From NCBI GenBank assembly GCA_048173955.1, contig DBEYOB010000050.1:1-46134 (forward strand): a stretch of 46,134 nt of DNA, in the 5' to 3' direction. This DNA is from CAZUFB01 sp048173955. GTDB taxonomy: Bacteria; Actinomycetota; Coriobacteriia; Coriobacteriales; UMGS124. Made by a program: the position numbers and the translations under genes. Under the pieces are notes generated by a model. The model made no database searches. It saw only the letters and a program-made list of their open reading frames with translations, and was not told the DNA's origin. Position 1 is the stretch's first letter; each line of letters starts with the position of its first letter. Shown here piece after piece: positions 7,963 through 15,032 of this stretch.

Positions 7963-7973
7963 ATACTTGTCAC
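7956..7973. promoter_or_regulatory. Candidate operator GTGACA-N6-TGTCAC
   Basis: A perfect palindrome with 6-base arms and a 6-base spacer overlaps the start codon of the XRE gene. Related half sites (TTGACAA) occur at 8829-8835 and 8891-8897 in the divergent promoter region. Confidence 0.5.
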
Positions 7974-7984
7974 CGTCCCTTCTG

Positions 7985-8006
7985 GATTTGCCTCTGGACC
8001 GGACGC
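7985..8006. repeat. Inverted repeat, left copy
   Basis: GATTTGCCTCTGGACCG (7985-8001) is the exact reverse complement of 8971-8987; with one mismatch the match extends to 22 bases (partner 8966-8987). Each copy lies in the 5' leader of a gene, immediately before the ribosome site: the XRE gene at 7962 and the excisionase-like gene at 9007. Confidence 0.8.
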
Positions 8007-8007
8007 C

Positions 8008-8039
8008 GGGCCCGTGGGAGTGCCAGCTCCCGCGGGCCC
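8008..8039 (-). terminator. Strong hairpin after second XRE gene
   Basis: GGGCCCGTGGGAG (8008-8020) pairs with CTCCCGCGGGCCC (8027-8039) over 13 positions with one mismatch and a 6-base loop. It follows the 228-residue regulator gene by 16 bases on its transcript. No T-tract follows, so it may only partly terminate before the next gene. Confidence 0.55.
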
Positions 8040-8055
8040 ACCTGTTTCTGGGCCT

Positions 8056-8742
8056 CTACTCCCTCGCGTCACCTCCCCTCGCGCTCTCCGCGGAGTCGTA
8101 CTCGACCATGACGCCGTGGTCGACGGAGCCCCACAGCACATGCATGCCGTCGAGCTCGAACTCGCCGTGGGTGCGGTCGTAGGCCGCCATGATCTTCTCG
8201 ATGGTCCTGTTGTCGATGAGCTCCTGCGCCTTGGTGGAGAGCTTGCCGCGCTTCTTCGCAGCCTGCTCCCGGAGGAAGGACTCGAAGGCGGCGCGGGCGG
8301 CCTCGGCGCTGTCGAACGCGACGAGCTCGCCGAAGGCGGCGCCGTCGCGCATCTGGGAGAGCATCTGCTGCTCGTACTGGTAGCAGAGCGCCTCGTAGGG
8401 GCGCTCCTCCTCGCGGCGGCGGCGTTCGCGGATCTTCTCGTCCTTCATGAGCACGAACTCGCGGAGCTCGTCGGCGAGCTGCCGCGCCTCGGGCGTGAGC
8501 CCGTCGTACTCGAGCTGCACCTCGCCGCGCATGCACGCGGGGTCGGGCACCTCGCGGTCGACGATGGCGTCGATGGTGGTGCCGAAGATGTCCGCGAGCT
8601 GCCAGGCGCGGTCCATGGGGATCTTGTCGGGGTTGGACTCGTAGCGCGCGTAGGTGGAGGTCGGGATCTCGTACTCCACCGCGAACTCGTTGGAGTTCTT
8701 GTAGCCCGCCGCCTTGCGGAGCTTCAGAAGGTTGCTCGCCAT
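8056..8742 (-). CDS. XRE-family regulator with long C-terminal domain
   Basis: A 228-residue protein. Residues 1-62 form a Cro/CI-type HTH (LLKLRKAAGYKNSNEFAVEY, STYARYES). Residues ~80-175 are charged and helical, probably a coiled coil (KDEKIRERRRREEERPYEAL). The C-terminal ~50 residues (FELDGMHVLWGSVDHGVMVE) are a separate small domain that I do not recognise. It is the first gene of the leftward operon and faces the excisionase/primase operon, the place of the master repressor (Stl/CI-like) in satellites and temperate phages. The larger C-terminal region could hold a sensor for a helper-phage protein, as in SaPI Stl; this is inference. RBS GGAGGG lies just upstream of 8742. Confidence 0.88.
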   Translation of the reverse strand: MASNLLKLRKAAGYKNSNEFAVEYEIPTSTYARYESNPDKIPMDRAWQLADIFGTTIDAIVDREVPDPACMRGEVQLEYDGLTPEARQLADELREFVLMKDEKIRERRRREEERPYEALCYQYEQQMLSQMRDGAAFGELVAFDSAEAARAAFESFLREQAAKKRGKLSTKAQELIDNRTIEKIMAAYDRTHGEFELDGMHVLWGSVDHGVMVEYDSAESARGGDARE

Positions 8743-8815
8743 GCCCTCCGCCTCTCTCGGATGTGTTCGTCCTGTGGAGGGGTGCCCTCCGTATCGTTGT
8801 TACGCTTCGCAACAG

Positions 8816-8844
8816 ATTCTATCACTAGTTGACAAGCAGTTCAA
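8816..8844 (-). promoter_or_regulatory. Promoter for leftward regulator operon
   Basis: On the minus strand, TTGAAC (8844-8839), a 17-base spacer and TAGAAT (8821-8816) form a good sigma-70-type promoter. The spacer contains the half-site TTGTCA, so a repressor bound there would block it. The surrounding 8815-8930 is AT-rich compared with the rest of the element. Confidence 0.65.
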
Positions 8845-8897
8845 TTGTATAGGGTCATTCTACCTCAAAACTTGCAAAGAATCTCACTTGTTGACAA
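8828..8897. promoter_or_regulatory. Paired GTTGACAA half-sites
   Basis: The octamer GTTGACAA occurs at 8828-8835 and again at 8890-8897, 62 bases apart, in the divergent control region. It resembles the arm of the 7956-7973 palindrome. A TGTGATATT sequence (8902-8910) just after the second copy could be an extended -10 for the rightward operon. Confidence 0.4.
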
Positions 8898-8965
8898 TTC
8901 CTGTGATATTCTACCGCTGCACGGCGACGAAACGTGCCACTTCGTGACAGACGGGGTGGAGCCGC

Positions 8966-8987
8966 GCGTGCGGTCCAGAGGCAAATC
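8966..8987. repeat. Inverted repeat, right copy
   Basis: CGGTCCAGAGGCAAATC (8971-8987), preceded by GCGTG, is the reverse complement of 7985-8006 with one mismatch over 22 bases. It lies directly before the GGAGGAGAGGGAG ribosome site of the excisionase-like gene. Confidence 0.8.
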
Positions 8988-9006
8988 GGAGGAGAGGGAG
9001 CGAGAG

Positions 9007-9210
9007 ATGAGTTTCGAGGAGCTGCCGTACTTCATGACCCCCAAGCAGCTCGCCGACGTGACCGGCGAGCACGAGGGATCCATCACCCGCGGCATACGCG
9101 AGGGGCGGATCCCCGCCGACAAGGTGAACGGTCGCTGGCGGATCTGCCGCGACGTGATCTTCAAGAACGCGAAGAAGGGGGCCTCGAATGACGGAGAGGG
9201 CCGCGAGTAG
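9007..9210 (+). CDS. Excisionase-like small HTH protein
   Basis: A 67-residue protein with the MerR/excisionase-type winged helix (MTPKQLADVTGEHEGSITRG, then GRIPADKVNGRWRICRDVIF). Such proteins bend DNA to direct integrase towards excision, or act as transcription factors. The start at 9007 follows GGAGGAGAGGGAG. It is the first gene of the rightward operon and overlaps the primase gene by 23 bases, which implies coupled expression of excision and replication. Confidence 0.82.
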   Translation: MSFEELPYFMTPKQLADVTGEHEGSITRGIREGRIPADKVNGRWRICRDVIFKNAKKGASNDGEGRE

Positions 9211-11968
9211 CCCACGCGGGGCGGGCTCCCTCGCCGACGCGCTGGCACGCGTCCCTGCGGAGCTCAAGGCCGAGCCGCGCTGGGTGTGCTGGCGGCGCGA
9301 GGAGCGCAACGGCAAGACGACGAAGCTCCCGGTGTGCGCGGCGAACGGGCGCATGGCCAAGAGCACCGACCCCGCAACCTGGGCGACCTTCGAGGAGGCC
9401 GTGGCGGCCGTCGGCCGCTGGCGCTGCGACGGCGTGGGGTTCGTGTTCGGGCCCGACCGCGCGTTCACGGGGCTCGACCTCGACCACGTGATTTCGGATG
9501 ACGTCCTCGACCCCGCGTACCGCTGGGTGGTGGACGAGGCGGGCACCTACACGGAGGTCTCTCCCTCGGGCGACGGGCTGCACCTGATCTTCCGGGGCGC
9601 GAAGCCCGACTGGGCCCAGCGCTCGAGGAAGGGGCAGCCCGGCGGGCGCGTGGTGGAGATGTACGACCACGACCGCTACTTCACGGTGACGGGGAACGTC
9701 TTCGAGGGGCGCGGGACGCTCGCGGAGAACCCCGGCGTTATCGAGAAGGCATACCGCACCTGGATCGAGCCGGGGCGGGCTGCCGCGCAGCCGACGCTGT
9801 CGGAGGCGGCGGGCGCGGGCGTCGACGTGGACGACGAGGCGCTGCTGGGGCGCATGTACGCCTCCCGCAGCGGCGACGCGATCCGCGCCCTCATGGCCGG
9901 CGACTGCTCGGCGCAGGGCGGCGACCGCTCGGCCGCCGACATGGCGCTGTGCTCGCACCTCGCTTTCTGGTGCGCGGGCGACGCCTCCCGCATGGACCGG
10001 ATCTTCCGCAAGAGCGGCCTCATGCGCGACAAGTGGGACAGCCGCCGGGGCGGCACCACCTACGGCGCGCAGACGATCGAGCGCGCCATCGAGGGCTGCA
10101 CGGAGTTCTACCGGCCGAGGGAGCGGCGGGCCGACCGTCCTTCTCGCCACGCGCTCACTTCCCGCGCCAATGACAAGAACATGTGTTCGACTGCTGCACC
10201 GGGCACGGCTGAGAGGGTCTACCCCGACGAGGAGGCGTCGGACTTCGAGACGGCGCCCTCCGTGGAGGGGTGGTTCGTCGACGAGCGCGGGAGGCTGTGG
10301 GTCCGCGGGCGAGACGGCGAGCTCGCGCGCTCGGTGACCTCGACGGCGCCCTGGGTGGCGGCCGACCTCGTGGACGTGGACACCGGAGACGTGCGCGCCC
10401 TCGTGCGCGTGACGGTTCCCGGCGGCGTGCGCGAGCGGGCGCTCGACCGCGAGGTGCTGCTCAACCAGAGCAAGGTGATCGGCGCGCTCGCGCCGCTGGG
10501 CGCCAACGTCTCCTCCGCCAACGCCAAGGACGTCGTGCGCTACCTGACCGACGTGGAGCGCCGCTTCGGCTGGGCGCGGCCGCGCGCGAGGAGCGTCGTG
10601 CACCTTGGCTGGGCCGACGGCCCGCTCTCCGCCTTCATGCCCTACGACCTGGGCGAGGGCGGCGTGCGCTTCGACCCCAGCCCGGACGAGGCGGTGAAGG
10701 CGCGCCCCTTCATGGAGCCGGCGGGCACGCTCGCGGCGTGGGTGGAGGGCGTAGCGCCGGCGCGGGCCGCCTCCATGGCGTTCCGCTGCGTCCTGGCGGC
10801 GAGCTTCGCCTCCCCGCTGGTGTCCCTTCTCGGTGTCCAGACCTTCATCGTCTACCTCTGGGGGCGCTCGCGCTCCGGCAAGACGCCGACCCTGAAGGCC
10901 GCCGGCAGCGTGTGGGGCGACCCCACCGAGGGCGCGGACAGCTACTTCCGCACCTTCGCCGACACGCCCAAGAGCATCGTGCGAGCGGCGGCGCTCCTTC
11001 ACGACATACCCGTGATCATCGACGAGCTGCAGAGCAAGGGCGCCGTGGGCGGCCAGGCGGGAAAGCGGCAGGTCGTGGAGGACCTGCTCTACTCGCTCTC
11101 GCTCGGGCACGAGCGCGGCGCGCTGAACAGCGACCGGACGATGATGAGGGCGGGCTCGTGGCGCTGCCTGACGATAGCCACGGGCGAGATCCCCATCGTG
11201 GGCTCCTCCACGCAGCAGGGCGCGGCGAACCGCACCCTCGAGCTCTGCGCCGAGCCCTTCGAGGACGTGCGCGCCGCCCAGGCCATGCACCACCTCGTCT
11301 CCGCGCAGCACGGAACCGCGGGGCGGACATACGTGGCGGCGCTGAGGCGAAACGACGCGGCCTTCTACGCGGGGCAGTTCTCCTCCGTGCGCGACGCCGT
11401 GTGCGCCGCCGCCGGCGGGCACCCGCAGGCGGACAACGTGGCGCTGCTCGCGCTCGCGGACGCCCTCGCGCAGTTCTACGTGTTCGCGCCGGGCAGCGAC
11501 TGGGCGGCGTGCCTGGAGGGCGCGATGCTGATGGCGCGCTGGGCGCTCGTGAACGCCACGGGCGCGGACGGCGGCGACACCGACGTGAAGGCGATCCAGT
11601 TCGTGGCCGAGTGGCTGGTGCGCAACCGCCTGCACTTCGAGAGCTCGGCGGAGATGGACCGGCTCGAGCGCTGGGGGTCGGTGGAGCAGTACCGCGACCG
11701 GCCGGGGTTCTGCTGGTGGGTATTCTCGTCCGTGCTCGACCAGGCGCTCGCGGGCGCCAACTTCGACCGGCAGAAGACGCTCAGGCGCATGGCCGACGAG
11801 GGCGTGCTGCTGCCCGGCTCCGGGCGCGGGTTCACGCGGCAGAAGCGCTTCGGAGACTCGCGGGTGTACTGCGTCTGCGTCGACAACGCCGCCCTGGAGG
11901 CCATGCTCGAGCGCTCGGCGGGCGCGCCGCCTGCGGTGGCGCCGTCTCAAGGGGGCGGGCCATGCTGA
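9188..11968 (+). CDS. Primase-polymerase fused to DUF927 helicase
   Basis: A 926-residue replication protein. The N-terminal part (about 20-200) is an archaeo-eukaryotic-type primase-polymerase with GLDLDHV near residue 96 (metal-binding DxD) and SPSGDGLHLIF near residues 119-130 (the SxH-type motif). Residues ~200-310 (ADMALCSHLAFW...YGAQTIERAIEG) are the linker domain common to phage and plasmid primases. From ~355 a DUF927 ATPase follows with Walker A GRSRSGKT (559-566) and Walker B VIIDEL (around 609-614). It would prime and unwind the element's DNA. It starts inside the excisionase-like gene and ends just before the motif-rich origin-like region, as rep genes do in satellites. Confidence 0.9.
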   Translation: MTERAASSPRGAGSLADALARVPAELKAEPRWVCWRREERNGKTTKLPVCAANGRMAKSTDPATWATFEEAVAAVGRWRCDGVGFVFGPDRAFTGLDLDHVISDDVLDPAYRWVVDEAGTYTEVSPSGDGLHLIFRGAKPDWAQRSRKGQPGGRVVEMYDHDRYFTVTGNVFEGRGTLAENPGVIEKAYRTWIEPGRAAAQPTLSEAAGAGVDVDDEALLGRMYASRSGDAIRALMAGDCSAQGGDRSAADMALCSHLAFWCAGDASRMDRIFRKSGLMRDKWDSRRGGTTYGAQTIERAIEGCTEFYRPRERRADRPSRHALTSRANDKNMCSTAAPGTAERVYPDEEASDFETAPSVEGWFVDERGRLWVRGRDGELARSVTSTAPWVAADLVDVDTGDVRALVRVTVPGGVRERALDREVLLNQSKVIGALAPLGANVSSANAKDVVRYLTDVERRFGWARPRARSVVHLGWADGPLSAFMPYDLGEGGVRFDPSPDEAVKARPFMEPAGTLAAWVEGVAPARAASMAFRCVLAASFASPLVSLLGVQTFIVYLWGRSRSGKTPTLKAAGSVWGDPTEGADSYFRTFADTPKSIVRAAALLHDIPVIIDELQSKGAVGGQAGKRQVVEDLLYSLSLGHERGALNSDRTMMRAGSWRCLTIATGEIPIVGSSTQQGAANRTLELCAEPFEDVRAAQAMHHLVSAQHGTAGRTYVAALRRNDAAFYAGQFSSVRDAVCAAAGGHPQADNVALLALADALAQFYVFAPGSDWAACLEGAMLMARWALVNATGADGGDTDVKAIQFVAEWLVRNRLHFESSAEMDRLERWGSVEQYRDRPGFCWWVFSSVLDQALAGANFDRQKTLRRMADEGVLLPGSGRGFTRQKRFGDSRVYCVCVDNAALEAMLERSAGAPPAVAPSQGGGPC

Positions 11969-12215
11969 GACACGGGTCGAGACGCCCCTGGCGGCTGGTG
12001 AGGGTGCGCGTCCCCTCCTCCCGTCTCAACGTCTTGACGGGGACGAGACATGGGGGGGACGTCGCACGCGGGCGGGCGCGGGCGCGCGCACGCGCGGGCG
12101 GGGGCCTTGGGCGCGGTTTCGGTCGAGATGTTGAGACGGGCGGCGTTCTCGCTGGCGGCGGGGCTGGTCGGCGTCTCATGCGGGCGCGAGACGCGCGGGT
12201 GCGGTGGCTTGAGAC
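11944..12215. repeat. Iteron-like YGAGAC cluster, candidate replication origin
   Basis: Nine copies of (C/T)GAGAC lie within 272 bases on both strands: GTCTCA at 11944, 12023 and 12173; TGAGAC at 11966, 12132 and 12210; CGAGAC at 11978, 12044 and 12187. Two copies belong to a longer inverted pair: CCCGTCTCAACGTC around 12021-12034 and GATGTTGAGACGGG around 12127-12140 (13 of 14 matching). Between them lies a very GC-rich, ORF-poor stretch. A rough hand estimate from base composition predicts well under one copy by chance. The location directly after the primase/helicase is where satellite origins lie. Confidence 0.65.
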
Positions 12216-12234
12216 GCGGAGGGAGGTGCGCGCG

Positions 12235-12654
12235 ATGAGCTGGTGGACCGAGGAGCAGGACGACGTCCTGCGCGAGGTGAGCTTCCGGGGCGCGGCCTAC
12301 GCGGCCGCCGAGATCGAGCGGAGGTGCAGCGTCGCCCACTCCGTGCGGGCGGTGGAGATGCGCGCGTCGCGGATCCACTGCTCGCTCGCCATCCAGACGG
12401 TGTGCCCGCAGTGCGGGGCCGTGGGCGTGAAGATCAACCGGCAGACCGGGATGTGCCCGCTCTGCACCGAGCGCTACCACCTGGAGCAGGAGCGCGCCTT
12501 CAACGAGCAGCTCGAGCGCGAGCGGGCGCACGCGGAGGAGTCCGCCGAGCTCGAGAAGGTGCGGCGCGAGCGCGACATGATGCGGCAGCGCAACAGCCGT
12601 CTGTGCAGGAAGTACGGGCTCAAGGGGCGGCGGGAGCGAAGGGGCGACTCATAA
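12235..12654 (+). CDS. Myb/SANT-like and zinc-finger protein with coiled coil
   Basis: A 139-residue protein. Residues 1-45 (WWTEEQDDVLREV...AVEMRASRIH) resemble a Myb/SANT-type helix-turn-helix. Two CxxC pairs (CPQC and CPLC) 20-odd residues apart form a likely zinc ribbon. The C-terminal ~65 residues are a highly charged coiled coil (LEQERAFNEQLERERAHAEE). ATG 12235 follows GGGAGGTG. Being next to the origin-like cluster, it may be a DNA-binding replication or packaging accessory. It ends 7 bases from the oppositely oriented gene at 12662. Confidence 0.75.
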   Translation: MSWWTEEQDDVLREVSFRGAAYAAAEIERRCSVAHSVRAVEMRASRIHCSLAIQTVCPQCGAVGVKINRQTGMCPLCTERYHLEQERAFNEQLERERAHAEESAELEKVRRERDMMRQRNSRLCRKYGLKGRRERRGDS

Positions 12655-12661
12655 AACGGAG

Positions 12662-13342
12662 TCAGATTTCTGATTTCTCACTCGTGTTCGACCCCGTATT
12701 CAACATTTCCCTCAGTGTCGACTCATAGTGCCTGACAATCAGATAACGGATTTGAATGGGTTTAATCAGATGCTGTGTCTTTAGGTGGAAAAGGTAATCC
12801 TCTTCTTCGTCTGGTTTACCTACATGATCAGAGCCTTTTTTGATGTATTCAAATCCATCTTTTTTGGGGGCATCGTTCCAGTTGATGAGTATTTTATCTA
12901 TTCTGTCAGCAAGTTCGGCGGGATATAAATACCTATATCGTGATATGTGGTTCCCAAGTATCGACATGTTGTCGCTGGCGCACCGCTCGATCTCCTGCAG
13001 ATCGGTTTTGGACACATAGCAGCCCGCATCATTTATGCAGGTAACCTTAGCGTCTGCTTCTGAGAACACCACTTTGTCATTTATAGATCCCGTGGCGTCA
13101 TAGCGCGTCATATTGTTTATTCGGTCCTCAATGCGAAGCTCATTTGGCAGAACAGCATTCAACTCATTGTTTGCCTGCATAAAAATATCGATTCTCTTAT
13201 CGATAATCTCATCTCGACGCTCCCTCCTTTTCAGGCTGTATGTCTGAACTAGGGTCGCTGCAGAAAGAATTGCCGTAACGATGCAGGGAATTAACGTAAT
13301 GAGGTCGGCAGTGGAAACAGCTGCCGTTGACACGTCGCTCAT
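12662..13342 (-). CDS. AT-rich membrane-anchored cargo protein of unknown function
   Basis: A 226-residue protein. One N-terminal membrane helix (LITLIPCIVTAILSAATLVQ) is followed by a basic stretch (SLKRRERRDEIIDKR) and a soluble, mostly helical domain with no motif I recognise. The gene is visibly AT-rich and uses codons such as ATA, AAA and TTT that are rare in its neighbours, so it was acquired separately. GGAGGG lies 4 bases before the ATG at 13342; an upstream ATG (13369) lacks such a site. It is the only leftward gene on the right side of the element, in the position where satellites and prophages carry accessory, often anti-phage, genes. The defence role is inference. Confidence 0.8.
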   Translation of the reverse strand: MSDVSTAAVSTADLITLIPCIVTAILSAATLVQTYSLKRRERRDEIIDKRIDIFMQANNELNAVLPNELRIEDRINNMTRYDATGSINDKVVFSEADAKVTCINDAGCYVSKTDLQEIERCASDNMSILGNHISRYRYLYPAELADRIDKILINWNDAPKKDGFEYIKKGSDHVGKPDEEEDYLFHLKTQHLIKPIQIRYLIVRHYESTLREMLNTGSNTSEKSEI

Positions 13343-13639
13343 ATGCCCTCCAAACTTATGCTTGCTCAACAGAGTGTTTACTCTCCATCCTTAACCATTT
13401 TAACCCATAAAAGTGTTTGTGACGCGCCCGGACAATCCACCGTGATGAGATCTATCGACTTTCACGGGGGTGATTGCATGGCGAGGCGTCCGAAGCTGAC
13501 GCAGGAGATGGTGGACGAGGCGATTCGCCTCAAGGCGGACGGCCTCTCCAACGGCGACATCATCTGCGCGCTGGGCATCCACGAGTCGACGTTCTACCGC
13601 TGGATCGGCGACCCCAAGAACAAGCTGCAGCGCGCGTTA

Positions 13640-13655
13640 AGCTCACAGCTAATGA
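13640..13655. repeat. Right attachment site (attR)
   Basis: AGCTCACAGCTAATGA differs from the left site by one base. A GCAGCGC heptamer precedes both sites (5873-5879 and 13627-13633). Host sequence resumes after it. Confidence 0.65.
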
Positions 13656-13680
13656 ATTGCCTGCGGGACCTTCTTACAAT

Positions 13681-13714
13681 GGCGGGCGACCAGTCAACCG
13701 GGCGGTCGCCCGCC
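13681..13714. repeat. Strong hairpin upstream of DUF4190-type gene
   Basis: GGCGGGCGACC (13681-13691) and GGTCGCCCGCC (13704-13714) form an 11-bp perfect stem. TACAAT (13675-13680), a possible -10 box, lies directly before it, so the hairpin would be at the 5' end of the downstream transcript. Alternatively it is a terminator of a gene interrupted by the element. Confidence 0.5.
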
Positions 13715-13764
13715 GGCCCTTGGGTCGGACGCCGGGCGACCCCCTCATGTGAGGAGAGAATCCC

Positions 13765-14571
13765 ATGAGTTCCGATACCACGCGCGTGCCGGCATCTGCG
13801 CCCGTCTCGTCGTCGGCGCCGTTGGCGTCTGCGCCCCGCTCTGCCATGGCGGTAGCCGGCCTGGTGCTCGGCATCGTCGCGCTCGCCACGTCGTTCGTTC
13901 CCATCGTCAACAACGCATCGTTCTTCATCGCGCTGCTCAGCGCGGCCTTTGCCGCCGTCGGTATCGTCGCCGCCGTGCGCGGCACGCGGACGGGCAGGGG
14001 GATGGCCATCGCGGCGCTCGTCGTGAGCGCCGTCGCCATCGCGGTGGTGTTTGCGACGCAGAGCCTCTACGGCGCCGCCGTCGACGCGGCGGTCGACGAC
14101 CTGTCGGAGGGGCCTGCGGTGACGGGCGTCTCGCCGGCGGACTCGACCGGGGACGCCGCGGCGGGCGCGGCATCGGGTGCGCCTTCCGACGCGCCGGGCG
14201 CATCCTCGGCCGACCTCGCCGTCGGCTCCGCGGTCGAGCTCGAGGGCGGCCTGTCCGTCTCGGTCGACGGCGTCCAGGCGGGCCTGGTCAACTACGACGG
14301 CTCCACGGTGACGGGCGTGCGCGTCACCTACACGAACGGCGGCGACGGCGAGGCGTCGTTCAACATGCTCGACTGGAAGGGCCAGGACGCCCAGGGCGTC
14401 CAGCAGTACACGACCTACTACGACGACGCCGAGGACGCGCTCGGTTCGGGAGCCCTCGCACCGGGCGGCACCGCGTCGGGCATGCTGTACTTTGACGGCG
14501 ACCTTGCGAAGGTGCTGTACTATTCCTCGCTGCTGTCGTCTTCTGCGACGGCGAGCTGGACGGTCGCGTAG
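13765..14571 (+). CDS. Membrane protein with extracytoplasmic DUF4352-like domain
   Basis: A 268-residue protein. Three membrane helices (about 26-48, 51-73 and 78-100) form a DUF4190-type N-terminus. An alanine/serine/aspartate-rich linker (~105-150) leads to a C-terminal immunoglobulin-like domain (VGSAVELEGGLSVSVDGVQA, VTGVRVTYTNGG) typical of DUF4352/telokin-like proteins. It is probably anchored in the membrane with the domain outside; its ligand is unknown. A GAGGAG site precedes the ATG at 13765. The next gene starts 14 bases after its stop. Confidence 0.82.
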   Translation: MSSDTTRVPASAPVSSSAPLASAPRSAMAVAGLVLGIVALATSFVPIVNNASFFIALLSAAFAAVGIVAAVRGTRTGRGMAIAALVVSAVAIAVVFATQSLYGAAVDAAVDDLSEGPAVTGVSPADSTGDAAAGAASGAPSDAPGASSADLAVGSAVELEGGLSVSVDGVQAGLVNYDGSTVTGVRVTYTNGGDGEASFNMLDWKGQDAQGVQQYTTYYDDAEDALGSGALAPGGTASGMLYFDGDLAKVLYYSSLLSSSATASWTVA

Positions 14572-14585
14572 GGGAGGGGTGGACG

Positions 14586-15005
14586 ATGGCGGAACCTCTG
14601 ACCGAGGGGTTGCTCGACGAGCTACTCAGCGCCCCGAACCCCGAGGCCTATCTCGACAGCCACGATTTCGGCGAGCGGACGCTCTCCGAATACCTCCAGC
14701 GGCTGCTCGAGGAGAAGCACCTCGAGCGCGCCCAGGTCGTCCGCATGGCGAACCTCAACGAGACGTTCGGCTACCAGATCTTCAAGGGGGAGCGCAACCC
14801 CTCGCGCAACAAGGTGCTCCAGATCGCCTTCGCCATGGCTCTGTCGCTGCGCGAGACGAACCGGGCGCTCTCTGCCGCGGGCGTCAACGCCCTCAACTGC
14901 AAGAACCGTCGTGACGCGATCATCATCTTCTGCATCGACCGCGGCTGCTCCCTCCAGAAGGTGAACGAGGAGCTCTACCGCTTCGGCGAGGAGACCGTCT
15001 GCTAG
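14586..15005 (+). CDS. XRE-like HTH protein paired with a Ser/Thr kinase
   Basis: A 139-residue protein with a lambda-repressor-like fold around residues 33-95 (TLSEYLQRLLEEKHLERAQV, FGYQIFKGERNPSRNKVLQI) and a C-terminal segment (RDAIIIFCIDRGCSLQKVNE) that looks like a second helical domain. A strong GGGGAGGGG site precedes the ATG. It sits 27 bases before a protein kinase gene. This pairing suggests that the kinase phosphorylates this protein or that both belong to one signalling module; that is inference. Host-like composition. Confidence 0.8.
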   Translation: MAEPLTEGLLDELLSAPNPEAYLDSHDFGERTLSEYLQRLLEEKHLERAQVVRMANLNETFGYQIFKGERNPSRNKVLQIAFAMALSLRETNRALSAAGVNALNCKNRRDAIIIFCIDRGCSLQKVNEELYRFGEETVC

Positions 15006-15019
15006 CCGCGGTCGTCTGC

Positions 15020-15025
15020 TAGAAT
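15020..15025 (+). promoter_or_regulatory. -10 box TAGAAT for a leaderless kinase transcript
   Basis: TAGAAT ends 7 bases before the ATG at 15033, and no ribosome site is present. This spacing is what is expected for a leaderless mRNA beginning at the A of the start codon, common in actinobacteria. Confidence 0.55.
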
Positions 15026-15032
15026 CCGGCAC

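Larger units (their letters stand above)
5882..13655. mobile_element. Integrated satellite-like element (PICI-like), about 7.8 kb
   Basis: The ends are the 16-bp near-identical direct repeats at 5882-5897 and 13640-13655. The contents in order are tyrosine integrase, a 65-residue protein, two XRE regulators (all leftwards), then rightwards an excisionase-like protein, a primase-polymerase/helicase, an origin-like motif cluster, a Myb/zinc-finger protein, an AT-rich membrane gene (leftwards) and a terminase-small-subunit-like gene truncated at the right end. There are no capsid, tail, portal or lysis genes. Integrase, divergent regulators, xis, primase/helicase, origin and terS is the order known for phage-inducible chromosomal islands. 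It could alternatively be a prophage that lost its structural genes, or an integrated plasmid. Confidence 0.75.
13478..13768 (+). pseudogene. Truncated terminase-small-subunit-like HTH gene
   Basis: The first ~54 residues (MARRPKLTQEMVDEAIRLKA, GIHESTFYRWIGDP) form a helix-turn-helix like the N-terminus of phage terminase small subunits. The similarity stops where the frame enters the right attachment site at 13640. The rest of the 96-residue frame runs through attR into host DNA, is unlike any protein, and overlaps the next gene start. The ribosome site GGGGGTGA is intact, so a short HTH protein may still be made. An intact terS would allow a satellite to redirect packaging; the cut here suggests deletion or a swapped end. 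Confidence 0.6.

Noticed and set aside
8891..8912. TTGACA followed by TATTCT as a rightward promoter
   Set aside because: Only 10 bases separate them, too short for a -35/-10 pair; I list the TTGACA as part of a half-site instead.
12661..13369. Start of the AT-rich gene at the upstream ATG (13369)
   Set aside because: GGAGGG is positioned for the ATG at 13342, and no such site serves 13369.
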